Source: an uncultured Clostridium sp.
GTDB taxonomy: Bacteria > Bacillota_A > Clostridia > TANB77 > CAG-508
Reading direction: 5' to 3'
NCBI GenBank assembly: GCA_905200315.1
Contig: CAJKKA010000052.1
Coordinates: 1 to 10,838, forward strand
Length of the DNA: 10,838 nt
Shown in pieces: positions 1 to 7,195 of the stretch; the stretch's first letter is position 1, and each line of letters begins with the position of its first letter. The position numbers were made by a program, and so were the translations under genes. The notes beneath the pieces are model-generated. The model was given only the letters and a program-made list of their open reading frames with translations. It had not been told where the DNA came from and did not search any database.

Positions 1-37
1 AAAGAAGCCTAAGGGTGGGGGCGAAAATCAAGTCCAC

Positions 38-59
38 TTATTGGGGCATAGCTCAATAA
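38..59 (+). repeat. Small inverted repeat upstream of the HAD gene
   Basis: Arms TTATTGGG (38-45) and CTCAATAA (52-59) can pair over 8 bp with one G-U, around loop GCATAG. It is followed by A residues, not T, so it is not a canonical intrinsic terminator on this strand. It lies in the GC-richer left edge of the window. Its function is unknown. Confidence 0.3.
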
Positions 60-91
60 AAAATAAATATAAATAATTAGGAGGAAATTTT

Positions 92-961
92 ATGTATAAA
101 TTAGTTGCTATAGATTTAGATGGAACACTTTTAAATTCTTATGGAGAAGTTAGCAATGAAAATAAACAAGCAATAAAAAGGGCAATAAACAAAGGCGTAG
201 AAATTGTATTATCATCTGGAAGAATAGGAAATTCTGTAGAAAGTATTGCAAATGAGCTTGGGGCAAACAATTACTATATTTCAGGAAATGGCTCAATGCT
301 ATATAATATGAAAGAAGAAAAAATAGAATATGAAAATTTTATTAGCAAAGAAAAAATGCTTAAACTAATTAAAATATGTGATGAAAATAGTATTTATTAT
401 AGTATATATACTGAAAATATGGTAATAACAAAATCGTTAAAATATAATGTTGTATTTTATAATTATGAAAATAGTAAAAAAGCATTTGACAAACGTACTA
501 ATATAAATATTGTCCAAAATGTATATGAATATGTTGAAAACTTAGAAGATAATAAATTTTTAAAAATAACAATATGTGATGATAGTGAAATTATATTTTC
601 TAGAATAATTGAAAAATTTAAAAAAATAAATAACATAGATGTATTAGATGTATCACATATGTCAAGAAAAATTATAAAAGATGGAACAGAGGAAGTCCCA
701 ATAGAATATTACTACACAGAAATAACAAATAAAAATGTAGATAAATGGACAGCAATAGAATATTTAATTGAAAAAATAAATATAAAAAAAGAAGAAGTAA
801 TCGCAATAGGAGATAATATCAACGATAAACTTATGATAAAAAATGCTGGAGTAGGAGTAGCAATGGGGCAATCAAATCCAATAATAAAGGAAATGGCAGA
901 TGTAGTAACACAAGACAATAACAACAACGGAGTAGCAAATATTTTAAATAAAATAATTTAA
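92..961 (+). CDS. Cof-type HAD-superfamily phosphatase
   Basis: 289-residue cytosolic hydrolase of the Cof/YwpJ-like HAD family, whose members typically remove phosphate from sugar phosphates or related metabolites; the substrate cannot be read from sequence. All four HAD motifs are visible: motif I DLDGTLL at residues 8-14 (nucleophile D8, acid/base D10), motif II as SSGR at 41-44 (usually TGR), motif III lysine K218 in DKW, and motif IV GDNIND at 240-245 for Mg2+ binding. The region between motifs II and III (about 85-195) is the C2-type cap. Length is normal for the family and there is no signal peptide. The start is set by AGGAGG at 79-84, seven bases upstream. A 145-bp gap and a possible promoter separate it from the pilus-like genes, so a functional link to them is not supported. 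Family call is very safe; substrate unknown. Confidence 0.95.
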   Translation: MYKLVAIDLDGTLLNSYGEVSNENKQAIKRAINKGVEIVLSSGRIGNSVESIANELGANNYYISGNGSMLYNMKEEKIEYENFISKEKMLKLIKICDENSIYYSIYTENMVITKSLKYNVVFYNYENSKKAFDKRTNINIVQNVYEYVENLEDNKFLKITICDDSEIIFSRIIEKFKKINNIDVLDVSHMSRKIIKDGTEEVPIEYYYTEITNKNVDKWTAIEYLIEKINIKKEEVIAIGDNINDKLMIKNAGVGVAMGQSNPIIKEMADVVTQDNNNNGVANILNKII

Positions 962-1051
962 AATATTCGAATTTATAATTGTTACAAGAATATTACAATA
1001 ATATTAAATATATATTACAGTTTCCGAAATTCATTGTACTCAGTCGAGAAT

Positions 1052-1060
1052 TGTTATAAA
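1052..1060 (+). promoter_or_regulatory. Candidate extended -10 promoter for the Tad-like gene run
   Basis: TG-T-TATAAA at 1052-1060 matches an extended -10 element. An overlapping alternative is TAAAAT at 1057-1062, 17 bp downstream of a weak TTGTAC (1034-1039). Either would start transcription about 30-40 bases before the AAGGAGG and ATG of the SAF-domain gene. It lies in the only sizeable gap between the HAD gene and the co-directional run, where a promoter is expected. Such AT-rich matches also arise by chance. Confidence 0.35.
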
Positions 1061-1106
1061 ATAAGTTATAGATGAAAATAATGCAAATTTTAAGGAGGAA
1101 ATATAA

Positions 1107-2210
1107 ATGGCAAGTAATCCAATGCAAAGACAAAAAAAATTATCATTTTGGAAAGGTGTATTAATAACATTGTTACTATGTGCAATAGTTATTGGAGGTT
1201 TAGGGTATATGCTATACCAAAAAATAGATGCAGAAAAGAAATTGAAAGCAAGTATGGTTCAGGTATATACATTAACAACAGATGTATCATCTGGACAAGC
1301 AGTAACATCAGATATGCTAAAAATGCTAACTGTTAGTAGAACAACTGTACCAAGTAATGCAATAAGTGATAGTTCTGTATTTTCAAGCTATTCATTGCAA
1401 GATGAAAACGGAAATGAAATATATACAGATTCTCAAGGTTTATATGTAAAAGATGGAAACAAAACAGTTAGGATTACACAAGATGACAACGGAAACTACA
1501 TAAAAAATAATGAAACAATAAAATTAACAGAGGTTCCTTTAATTGCAAAAGTAGATATGAAAGCAAATACAGTATTAACTAAAGAACTAGTTGCACAAAG
1601 TGATGAAGTAAATACAGATGATGTAAGAACACAAGAATTTAATATGGTAACATTACCAACAACATTAGAAACTGGTGATTTTGTAGATATACGTTTACGT
1701 TTGCCAAATGGAACAGATTACATAGTTGTTTCTAAGAAAGAAGTAAATATACCAGATATAGCAGGAGTTCCTTCAACAGATACAATGGAAGTTAAAATGT
1801 CAGAAGATGAAATTTTAACAATGAGTAATGCAATAGTAGAAGCATACATAATGAAAGGTTCAGAATTATATGCAACAAAATACACAGACCCAGGAAATCA
1901 AGCAAAATCTACACCAACATATCCTGTTAGTAAAGAAACAATGGATTTAATAAATAATGATAGCAATATTGTAGAAACAGCAAAAAATGCACTTTGGGCT
2001 AGATACAATACAGACCAAAGAAATGGAAATGTAAATAACAATCTAAACAAAAATACAGAAGACTCAGCAGATAATGTTGAAAAAGGAATTGAAGATCAAA
2101 TACAAAAACAAAAAGAATTAAGACAAAATTATTTAGAAGCACTAAGCGGAGGAGAAACATCAACAACAACAACATCATCTTCTTCAACAACAACATCTTC
2201 ATCAAAATAA
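1107..2210 (+). CDS. Membrane-anchored SAF/RcpC-domain protein, CpaB-like
   Basis: 367 residues. A short basic N-terminus and one transmembrane helix (about 15-37) put the rest outside the membrane. The external part resembles CpaB/RcpC of Tad pilus systems: SAF-like strand and loop VYTLTTDVSSGQAVTSDML (53-71) plus TVPSNAI (80-86), its continuation VPLIAKVDMKANTVLTKELV (143-162), then LETGDFVDIRLRLPNG (187-202), matching the usual 'pGD.VDv' segment. Two oddities are an Asn/Asp/Gly-rich insert of about 55 residues (88-142) splitting the SAF fold, and a C-terminal Thr/Ser tail (351-366). In diderm Tad systems CpaB works with the secretin; no secretin is seen here, so this copy may act in the cell wall of a one-membrane cell (inference). 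AAGGAGGA at 1092-1099 fixes the start. It is the first gene of the run. Confidence 0.8.
   Translation: MASNPMQRQKKLSFWKGVLITLLLCAIVIGGLGYMLYQKIDAEKKLKASMVQVYTLTTDVSSGQAVTSDMLKMLTVSRTTVPSNAISDSSVFSSYSLQDENGNEIYTDSQGLYVKDGNKTVRITQDDNGNYIKNNETIKLTEVPLIAKVDMKANTVLTKELVAQSDEVNTDDVRTQEFNMVTLPTTLETGDFVDIRLRLPNGTDYIVVSKKEVNIPDIAGVPSTDTMEVKMSEDEILTMSNAIVEAYIMKGSELYATKYTDPGNQAKSTPTYPVSKETMDLINNDSNIVETAKNALWARYNTDQRNGNVNNNLNKNTEDSADNVEKGIEDQIQKQKELRQNYLEALSGGETSTTTTSSSSTTTSSSK
2157..2204 (+). repeat. ACA/TCA/TCT triplet tract encoding a Thr/Ser tail
   Basis: A low-complexity triplet run encodes 16 consecutive Thr or Ser residues (351-366) at the end of the SAF-domain protein, just before a terminal Lys. 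Codon-level repetition of aca, tca and tct makes slippage in multiples of three possible, which would change tail length without breaking the frame. Such tails outside the membrane may be wall-spanning or glycosylated; that is inference. Confidence 0.7.
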
Positions 2211-2226
2211 TTTATAGGAGGAAAAA

Positions 2227-2916
2227 ATGAAAAAAGTAGGATTTATCGGAGGATATAAAAAAACAGATTTGCTTTTGTACATTGCAAAAATGTTAATAAT
2301 AGCAGGAAAAAAAGTTTTAGTAGTTGATACAACAATAGAGCAAAGAGCTAAATATATAGTACCATCTATAGACCCTACTTTTTCATATATTACTAATTAC
2401 GAAGATATAGATGTGGCAATAGGTTTTAAAGAAATAGATGAAATACAAGAATATTTAGCATCAAAAGATCCGGATTATGATTATGCATTAATAGATATTG
2501 ATAGAGCAAGTACATTATTAAACTTTGAAATGCTAAATAGCTTTAAAAATTATTTTGTAACAACATTTGATTTATACTCAATAAAAAAAGGACTAGAAAC
2601 ACTTAGTCAAATTTCTGAACCAATGGAATTAACAAAAATAATTTTTTCAAAAGAAATACTAAGTGAAGAAAACGAATATTTAGATTTTCTTTCATTAGGA
2701 TATAAAATAAAATGGGATGATTATAGAGTATACTTCCCATTTGAAATGGGAGACGAATCTGCAATAATAGACAACCAAAGACTAGCGAGAATAAAATTTA
2801 AAAACTTAAGTCCACAATATAAAGAAAGCCTTATGTATATTGCAGAAGAACTTTTAGGAGAAAAAGAAGTAAACAACTTTATAAAAGCATTAAAAAATTT
2901 TGAAAAAGGAGAATAA
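2227..2916 (+). CDS. ParA/MinD/CpaE-like protein with degraded P-loop (first copy)
   Basis: 229 residues, cytosolic, with the SIMIBI/ParA-like pattern: opening strand KKVGFIGG (2-9), a loop GGYKKTD (8-14) where KGGVGKT would sit, helix, then KKVLVVDTT (28-36; D34 is the Walker A' position) and YALIDID (86-92) as Walker B. The signature first lysine and glycine spacing of the deviant Walker A are absent, so nucleotide binding may be altered or lost; K12-T13 may be remnants. CpaE-type proteins guide Tad machines to a cell position or hold ATPase partners, and its place between the CpaB-like and CpaF-like genes fits that role. AGGAGG at 2216-2221 lies six bases before the ATG. It starts 16 bases after the SAF gene and ends two bases before the second copy. 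Fold assignment is good; catalytic status is uncertain. Confidence 0.7.
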   Translation: MKKVGFIGGYKKTDLLLYIAKMLIIAGKKVLVVDTTIEQRAKYIVPSIDPTFSYITNYEDIDVAIGFKEIDEIQEYLASKDPDYDYALIDIDRASTLLNFEMLNSFKNYFVTTFDLYSIKKGLETLSQISEPMELTKIIFSKEILSEENEYLDFLSLGYKIKWDDYRVYFPFEMGDESAIIDNQRLARIKFKNLSPQYKESLMYIAEELLGEKEVNNFIKALKNFEKGE

Positions 2917-2918
2917 AA

Positions 2919-3743
2919 ATGGCTATAGTAACATTTTGGAGTGAATGTAAAAAAGAAATAGGACAAACATCTACAGCTATAGCTGTTGCAACACAAATGG
3001 CTATAGAACATAACTATAAAATATTATTACTATCAACATACGATACAAACGATATGGACAAAGCCTACTGGAATGAAGATAAATTAAACAAAGGATTAAA
3101 AGGAATATTTGGAAATACAAAAAAAGTAAATATTGATTCTGGAATACAGGGATTAACAAAAGTTGCATTAAGTAACAAATTAACACCAAATATAATAACA
3201 AACTACTCAAAAATTGTATTTAAAAATAGACTAGAAGTTTTAGATGGATACACAGGAAAAGAAACAGATTATGAAACAATTTTTGGAGTATATCCAGAAG
3301 TAATACTAAATGCATCAATGTATTACGATATTGTACTTGTAGATTTAAATAGAGAAATAGACAATCAAATTACACAAAAAATTTTAGAAACTTCAAATGT
3401 AATAATGTATGGTTTTAATCAAAAAATGAGTACAGTAGACAAATTTATAGAGTCTGAAATGCAGGAAAAGAAAAATGTAGTACCATATATAGGTAGATAC
3501 GATAAATTTTCAAAATACAATTCAAAAAATATAAGTAGATACATAAAAAGCAAGAAAGATATAAATTATTTATCTTACAATACTTTATTTAATGAATCAT
3601 GCGAAGAAGGATTAGTAGCAAATTTATTTTTAAATTTGAAACAAATAAAAAGTGAGGATAAAAATTTAGATATACTAAAGGAAACCAGAAAAATTTCTGA
3701 AAGTATTATATATAAAATACAAGAATTAGAATTAAAAATCTAA
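2919..3743 (+). CDS. ParA/MinD/CpaE-like protein with degraded P-loop (second copy)
   Basis: 274 residues, soluble. It begins with strand AIVTFWSE (2-9), then KKEIGQTST (11-19) at the P-loop: glycine G15 and T17-S18 are kept, but the catalytic lysine position is Q16. It continues with helix AIAVATQMA (20-28), strand KILLLSTYD (34-42) and Walker-B-like DIVLVDLNRE (137-146). Lysine to glutamine at this place usually destroys ATP hydrolysis in P-loop NTPases, so this may be a structural partner rather than an ATPase (inference). It is not a simple recent duplicate of the preceding gene, since little primary sequence is shared outside the fold pattern. Its Shine-Dalgarno AGGAG (2907-2911) lies inside the end of the preceding gene, so translation of the two is probably coupled and expression roughly equal. 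Confidence 0.7.
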   Translation: MAIVTFWSECKKEIGQTSTAIAVATQMAIEHNYKILLLSTYDTNDMDKAYWNEDKLNKGLKGIFGNTKKVNIDSGIQGLTKVALSNKLTPNIITNYSKIVFKNRLEVLDGYTGKETDYETIFGVYPEVILNASMYYDIVLVDLNREIDNQITQKILETSNVIMYGFNQKMSTVDKFIESEMQEKKNVVPYIGRYDKFSKYNSKNISRYIKSKKDINYLSYNTLFNESCEEGLVANLFLNLKQIKSEDKNLDILKETRKISESIIYKIQELELKI

Positions 3744-3762
3744 TTTTAGGAAGGAGCAAAAA

Positions 3763-5718
3763 ATGATAATCAACATAGTTTTAATAATAGCAGTATTATT
3801 AATTACAATTTTTGTTATATATAGCAATGTAAAAAAGAAACAAGCAGAAGAACCTGAAGAAGAAATTCAAGTTGACGATAAAACATTTACAATACAAAAA
3901 ATGACAGAATATGTAAAAAAGAGACTTGATGAAATAACAAAAATTAACTTATATGATATAGGACTTTCAGAAGAAGAATTAAAAAGAAGAAAAAACAAAA
4001 AATATGAATTGAAAAAAGCCTTAAAAGGATGTACATATGGAGATGTTAACGATAAAAAATACGTTAAAGAGTTAATATTTGATATACTTTCTAAAGAATA
4101 TGGAGTAGATGAAACAAACGTATCAAAAGCAATTCAATTCGATACACCTTCACTATTAACATCACAAGATAAATTTGACATATTAATATATGTATATAAA
4201 GAACAATTCGGTTATGAAGCATTAACTGAATTAATAAAAAAATACAATTTAGCTTCTTTAAAATATATAGCAGGAGAAACAAAGCCTTCATATGTAATAA
4301 CAGCAGAAGAAATAGCAGATATATTTGAAAAAGAACAAATAGTATTAACATTTACAGATAAACTAAATGTTGTAGTACAAAGAATTTATCAACATTATAA
4401 AGGCTATTCAAGTATAGATGAAATAAGAGATATGAATATAGATGGTGTATCTGGAGGTGTTTCAGGTTTACCAGAAAGTTTCTTAAGCCAAGTTGCGCAA
4501 ACAGATGGAGATTACCTAGTACAAGTTGCAGAACATAAAGTACCACGTGCTTGTGATAGTATATGGATATTTTTCCAAGGTAAATCTATACGTTTAGCAT
4601 TCTTATCATTTAATACAGAAGCAGAACTAAAAAGAGTATGTCAAAACATATATAAATACAATAACCCAGGACAATTATCAGATACAAATGGTTACAAAAT
4701 TAATGAAATGAAAGACGGTTCTCGTGTAGTTGTTGTTAGACCAAGTTTCTCTGAAACATGGGCTTTCTTCGTAAGAAAGTTCGATGTAAAAAGAGCAACA
4801 CTAGAACAATTAATTACAATACCAGGAAAAGAAGATGCAATAAGCCTATTAAAATTCTTAGTAAAGGGAGCAAGAATTATAGCATTAACAGGAGAGCAAG
4901 GTTCTGGTAAAACAACAATGCTAATGGGAATGATAGAAAACATATATGAAACAATGAACATAAGGGTTCAAGAGGTTGCATTCGAGCTTCACTTAAGAAA
5001 AATATATCCAACAAGAAACATACTATCTTTTAGAGAAACCGATACAATCTCAGGACAAGAAGGACTTGACGTTCAAAAGAAAACTGATGGTTCTGTTAAC
5101 ATTATAGGTGAGGTTGCAACAGATCCCGTTGCATCTTGGATGATCCAGGCAGCGCAAGTTGCATCTAAATTCACATTATTTACTCACCACGCAAAAACAT
5201 TTCCAAACTTAGTTACAGCATTAAGAAACTCAATGCTTAGAACAGGAGTATTCAACGACGAGAAAACAGCAGAAGAACAAGTTGTACAAGTACTTAACTT
5301 TGATATACACTTAGTAAAAGACTTTAGAGGAAGAAGATACATAGAAAGAGTTACAGAATGTATACCACTAGAATCAAAAAATGAATACACATTTGACTAT
5401 AGAAAAGAAAAAACACTAGAAGGAAAAATAAATAAATTTTTCGACAATGCAACAAACTACTTTACAAAAATAACAAACAATGATTTATACGCATACAGAA
5501 ACATAATGGAATATGTAGACGGAAAATATGTAATAACAAACCCGATATCAGACGAAAACATAGCAGCAATGAGGCTAAATATGTCAGATGATGATTTAGC
5601 AGAATTTGACGAATTTTTAAATAACCATTGGGGAATAAAACCACAAAGCTTTGACTACGAAGAAAAAACAGAAGAGAAACCACGTAGAGGAAGAAAACCA
5701 AAAACAATCACAGAATAA
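3763..5718 (+). CDS. CpaF-like type II/IV secretion ATPase with N-terminal membrane anchor
   Basis: 651 residues. Residues 2-21 form a transmembrane helix followed by KKK (24-26), expected to leave the bulk in the cytosol. After a charged linker and helical N-domain, MKDGSRVVVV (316-325) and FVRKFD (336-341) match the CpaF N-domain. The motor domain has Walker A GEQGSGKT (377-384), an Asp-box-like segment EVAFELHLRKIYP (404-416), Walker B VNIIGE (445-450) and His-box-like THHAKT (474-479). Relatives usually read GEVR after Walker B; here it is GEVA (A452). CpaF powers Tad pilus assembly and is normally soluble, about 450-500 residues, so the anchor and extensions are unusual. The tail (635-651) is basic, with PRRGRKPK (640-647). 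AGGAAGGAG at 3748-3756 supports the start and hence the anchor. It is the motor for the TadB/TadC platform encoded next. Confidence 0.88.
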   Translation: MIINIVLIIAVLLITIFVIYSNVKKKQAEEPEEEIQVDDKTFTIQKMTEYVKKRLDEITKINLYDIGLSEEELKRRKNKKYELKKALKGCTYGDVNDKKYVKELIFDILSKEYGVDETNVSKAIQFDTPSLLTSQDKFDILIYVYKEQFGYEALTELIKKYNLASLKYIAGETKPSYVITAEEIADIFEKEQIVLTFTDKLNVVVQRIYQHYKGYSSIDEIRDMNIDGVSGGVSGLPESFLSQVAQTDGDYLVQVAEHKVPRACDSIWIFFQGKSIRLAFLSFNTEAELKRVCQNIYKYNNPGQLSDTNGYKINEMKDGSRVVVVRPSFSETWAFFVRKFDVKRATLEQLITIPGKEDAISLLKFLVKGARIIALTGEQGSGKTTMLMGMIENIYETMNIRVQEVAFELHLRKIYPTRNILSFRETDTISGQEGLDVQKKTDGSVNIIGEVATDPVASWMIQAAQVASKFTLFTHHAKTFPNLVTALRNSMLRTGVFNDEKTAEEQVVQVLNFDIHLVKDFRGRRYIERVTECIPLESKNEYTFDYRKEKTLEGKINKFFDNATNYFTKITNNDLYAYRNIMEYVDGKYVITNPISDENIAAMRLNMSDDDLAEFDEFLNNHWGIKPQSFDYEEKTEEKPRRGRKPKTITE

Positions 5719-5748
5719 AAACAAAATAAAACAAAAAGACAAATCAGC

Positions 5749-5788
5749 GTCAAACGTTGTAGGGGGCGGAGTCCTTATGGCGACCCGC
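5749..5788. repeat. GTAGGGG hairpin repeat, copy A (imperfect type)
   Basis: GC-rich element in the CpaF-TadB gap: leader GTCAAACGTT (5749-5758), core GTAGGGGGCGG from 5759, and end GGCGACCCGC (5779-5788). The two GC-rich ends can pair only imperfectly. It closely matches copy C in leader, core and end. The surrounding sequence is extremely AT-rich, so the element looks foreign to its setting. No T-run follows, so it is not a typical intrinsic terminator. Confidence 0.7.
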
Positions 5789-5810
5789 AATAAGATAACA
5801 ATAGATTAAC

Positions 5811-5846
5811 GTCAAACGCTGTAGGGGCAGACGCCTCTGTCTGCCC
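5811..5846. repeat. GTAGGGG hairpin repeat, copy B (perfect stem)
   Basis: Leader GTCAAACGCT (5811-5820) is followed by GTAGGGG at 5821 and a perfect 8-bp hairpin: GGGCAGAC (5825-5832), loop GCCTCT, GTCTGCCC (5839-5846). It lies 62 bases downstream of copy A, counted from GTAG to GTAG. Compared with copy D the loop is identical and one stem pair differs on both sides (A-T here, G-C there), so pairing has been preserved. Confidence 0.8.
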
Positions 5847-5887
5847 AAAATATAAAAAAATAACAAAAAACGAAAGGAGCAAAACAA

Positions 5888-7195
5888 ATGTCAAACGAAG
5901 TATTATTGTACATAGTAATAGCAGCAGTAGCAATGCTAGCAATAATTATAGTCGCATTCCTAATACTAAGCAAAAAAATGCAAAGCTCAGAAATAAAACA
6001 AATAAAAGCGTTAAGACAAGGAACAGAAAAAAGCTCCTTTTCAGCAGATATAATATTTCAAAAACTATACTTAAACTATAGAAAAATACCAATAATAAAA
6101 AGGTACTTACTAAAACTTAGAAGAAGACTAGAAATAACCAATATAGACGACGAATTTTTAACAAGACAACAATCAGCACAAATACTAACAAAAGCACTAG
6201 GAATTATTATTCCAACAACAATATTAATAATAATGCTTACAAAATCAAACATATTATTAATGGCAATGCTATTAATATTTGAACTATTCCTAATAGATAC
6301 AATAATTGATGGAATGGTAGATAAAATAGATAACAACCTATTAAAACAACAAATAGACTTTTTTGGTGAAATACGTCATGCATACCATGAATATAACATG
6401 GTAGAAGAAGCAATATATCAAACAGCACAAGAAATGGAAAACGAAGTTTCAAGACAAGCAGAAAAAATATACGAAGTATTAATTTCAGATGATCCAGAAA
6501 TGGAACTAGAAAAATATTACGATGTAGCACCAAATAGCTACCTAAAAGAATTTGCAGGAATATCATACTTAACAAAAGAATTTGGAGATAGAAAAACAGA
6601 CACATCTTCATCATTATACTTAAAAAACCTAAACAACATAACACAAGAAATGCAACTAGAAATATTAAAAAGAGATAAATTAGACTATGTATTCCAAAGT
6701 TTATCCGTAATTTCTGTAGTACCAATGCTATTTCTAGAAATGATAAAAAACTGGTCAGTTAGTCAATTTTCATTTACAAAAAGTTTTTACTATGGAAAAC
6801 AAGGATTAATAGTACAAATACTAATTCTTGTAGTTACAACTATAGCATATATGCTAACAAGAAAACTAAAAGACAATGGAGCAGTAAACACTGCAACGAA
6901 AAACTACGAAAATCCATGGCAAGAAAAACTATATAAAAAGAAAATTGTAAAACGTGTTATAGATACACTTATGCCAAAACCAGGAACAAAAGACTATAGA
7001 AAAATAAGAGCTCTACTCAAAGACTCAGCCTCAAAATTAAAAATGAAATGGCTATACATAAACAGAGTTTCAATATGTTTAGTTACTTTTATAGTATCCT
7101 TTGTATTGTTTGCACAATTACATAAAGTTGCAATTAATTATATATATACACAACCAACCACCACTTACGACATAATACGGAGATATGTCAGATAA
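5888..7195 (+). CDS. TadB-like inner-membrane platform protein
   Basis: 435 residues, multi-spanning. Hydrophobic segments lie at about 6-27, 103-138 (probably two close helices), 270-286, 307-323 and 391-409. The cytosolic part around 155-265 begins LLKQQIDFFGEIRHAYHEY (151-169) and fits the helical GspF/T2SF-type domain of TadB and TadC, which sits on the CpaF motor and couples ATP use to pilin insertion. It is longer than most TadB proteins (about 300 residues) because of the N-terminal helix and a C-terminal extension. Assignment rests on topology and position after CpaF, as GspF-like sequences diverge strongly. AAAGGAG (5873-5879) lies eight bases before the ATG. Its last 11 bases overlap the next gene. 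The hairpin pair A+B separates it from the ATPase gene and could alter the relative expression of the two parts. Confidence 0.78.
   Translation: MSNEVLLYIVIAAVAMLAIIIVAFLILSKKMQSSEIKQIKALRQGTEKSSFSADIIFQKLYLNYRKIPIIKRYLLKLRRRLEITNIDDEFLTRQQSAQILTKALGIIIPTTILIIMLTKSNILLMAMLLIFELFLIDTIIDGMVDKIDNNLLKQQIDFFGEIRHAYHEYNMVEEAIYQTAQEMENEVSRQAEKIYEVLISDDPEMELEKYYDVAPNSYLKEFAGISYLTKEFGDRKTDTSSSLYLKNLNNITQEMQLEILKRDKLDYVFQSLSVISVVPMLFLEMIKNWSVSQFSFTKSFYYGKQGLIVQILILVVTTIAYMLTRKLKDNGAVNTATKNYENPWQEKLYKKKIVKRVIDTLMPKPGTKDYRKIRALLKDSASKLKMKWLYINRVSICLVTFIVSFVLFAQLHKVAINYIYTQPTTTYDIIRRYVR
7179..7182 (+). promoter_or_regulatory. Tightly spaced ribosome binding site inside the TadB-like gene
   Basis: GGAG at 7179-7182 ends only two bases before the ATG at 7185, much closer than the 5-8 bases used by neighbouring genes. 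The start lies inside the upstream frame, whose TAA is at 7193-7195. Re-initiation by ribosomes finishing the upstream gene is the likely mode. An alternative ATG at 7212 has no better ribosome binding site. Confidence 0.5.

Noticed and set aside
1..40. Possible tail of a riboswitch, suggested by GCCTAAGGGT
   Set aside because: Too short and no conserved core or pairing partner is present within the window.
42..56. TGGGGCATAGCTCAA resembles the 5' end of a tRNA (acceptor and D-stem start)
   Set aside because: No anticodon arm, T-arm or matching acceptor 3' strand follows; the sequence turns to AT-rich leader at once.
989..1005. Inverted repeat AATATT around ACAAT as a terminator for the HAD gene
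   Set aside because: The stem is only six A-T pairs with no T-run, expected by chance in such AT-rich sequence.
2721..3011. Antisense open frame spanning the junction of the two ParA-like genes
   Set aside because: Composition is Ser/Phe/Tyr-rich noise from AT-rich sequence, and it lies opposite two well-supported genes with good start signals.
6237..6725. Long antisense open frame (162 codons) opposite the TadB-like gene
   Set aside because: It is a mirror of A-ending codons in the real gene, giving a Leu/Ile/Phe-rich low-complexity translation with no convincing ribosome binding site or domain.
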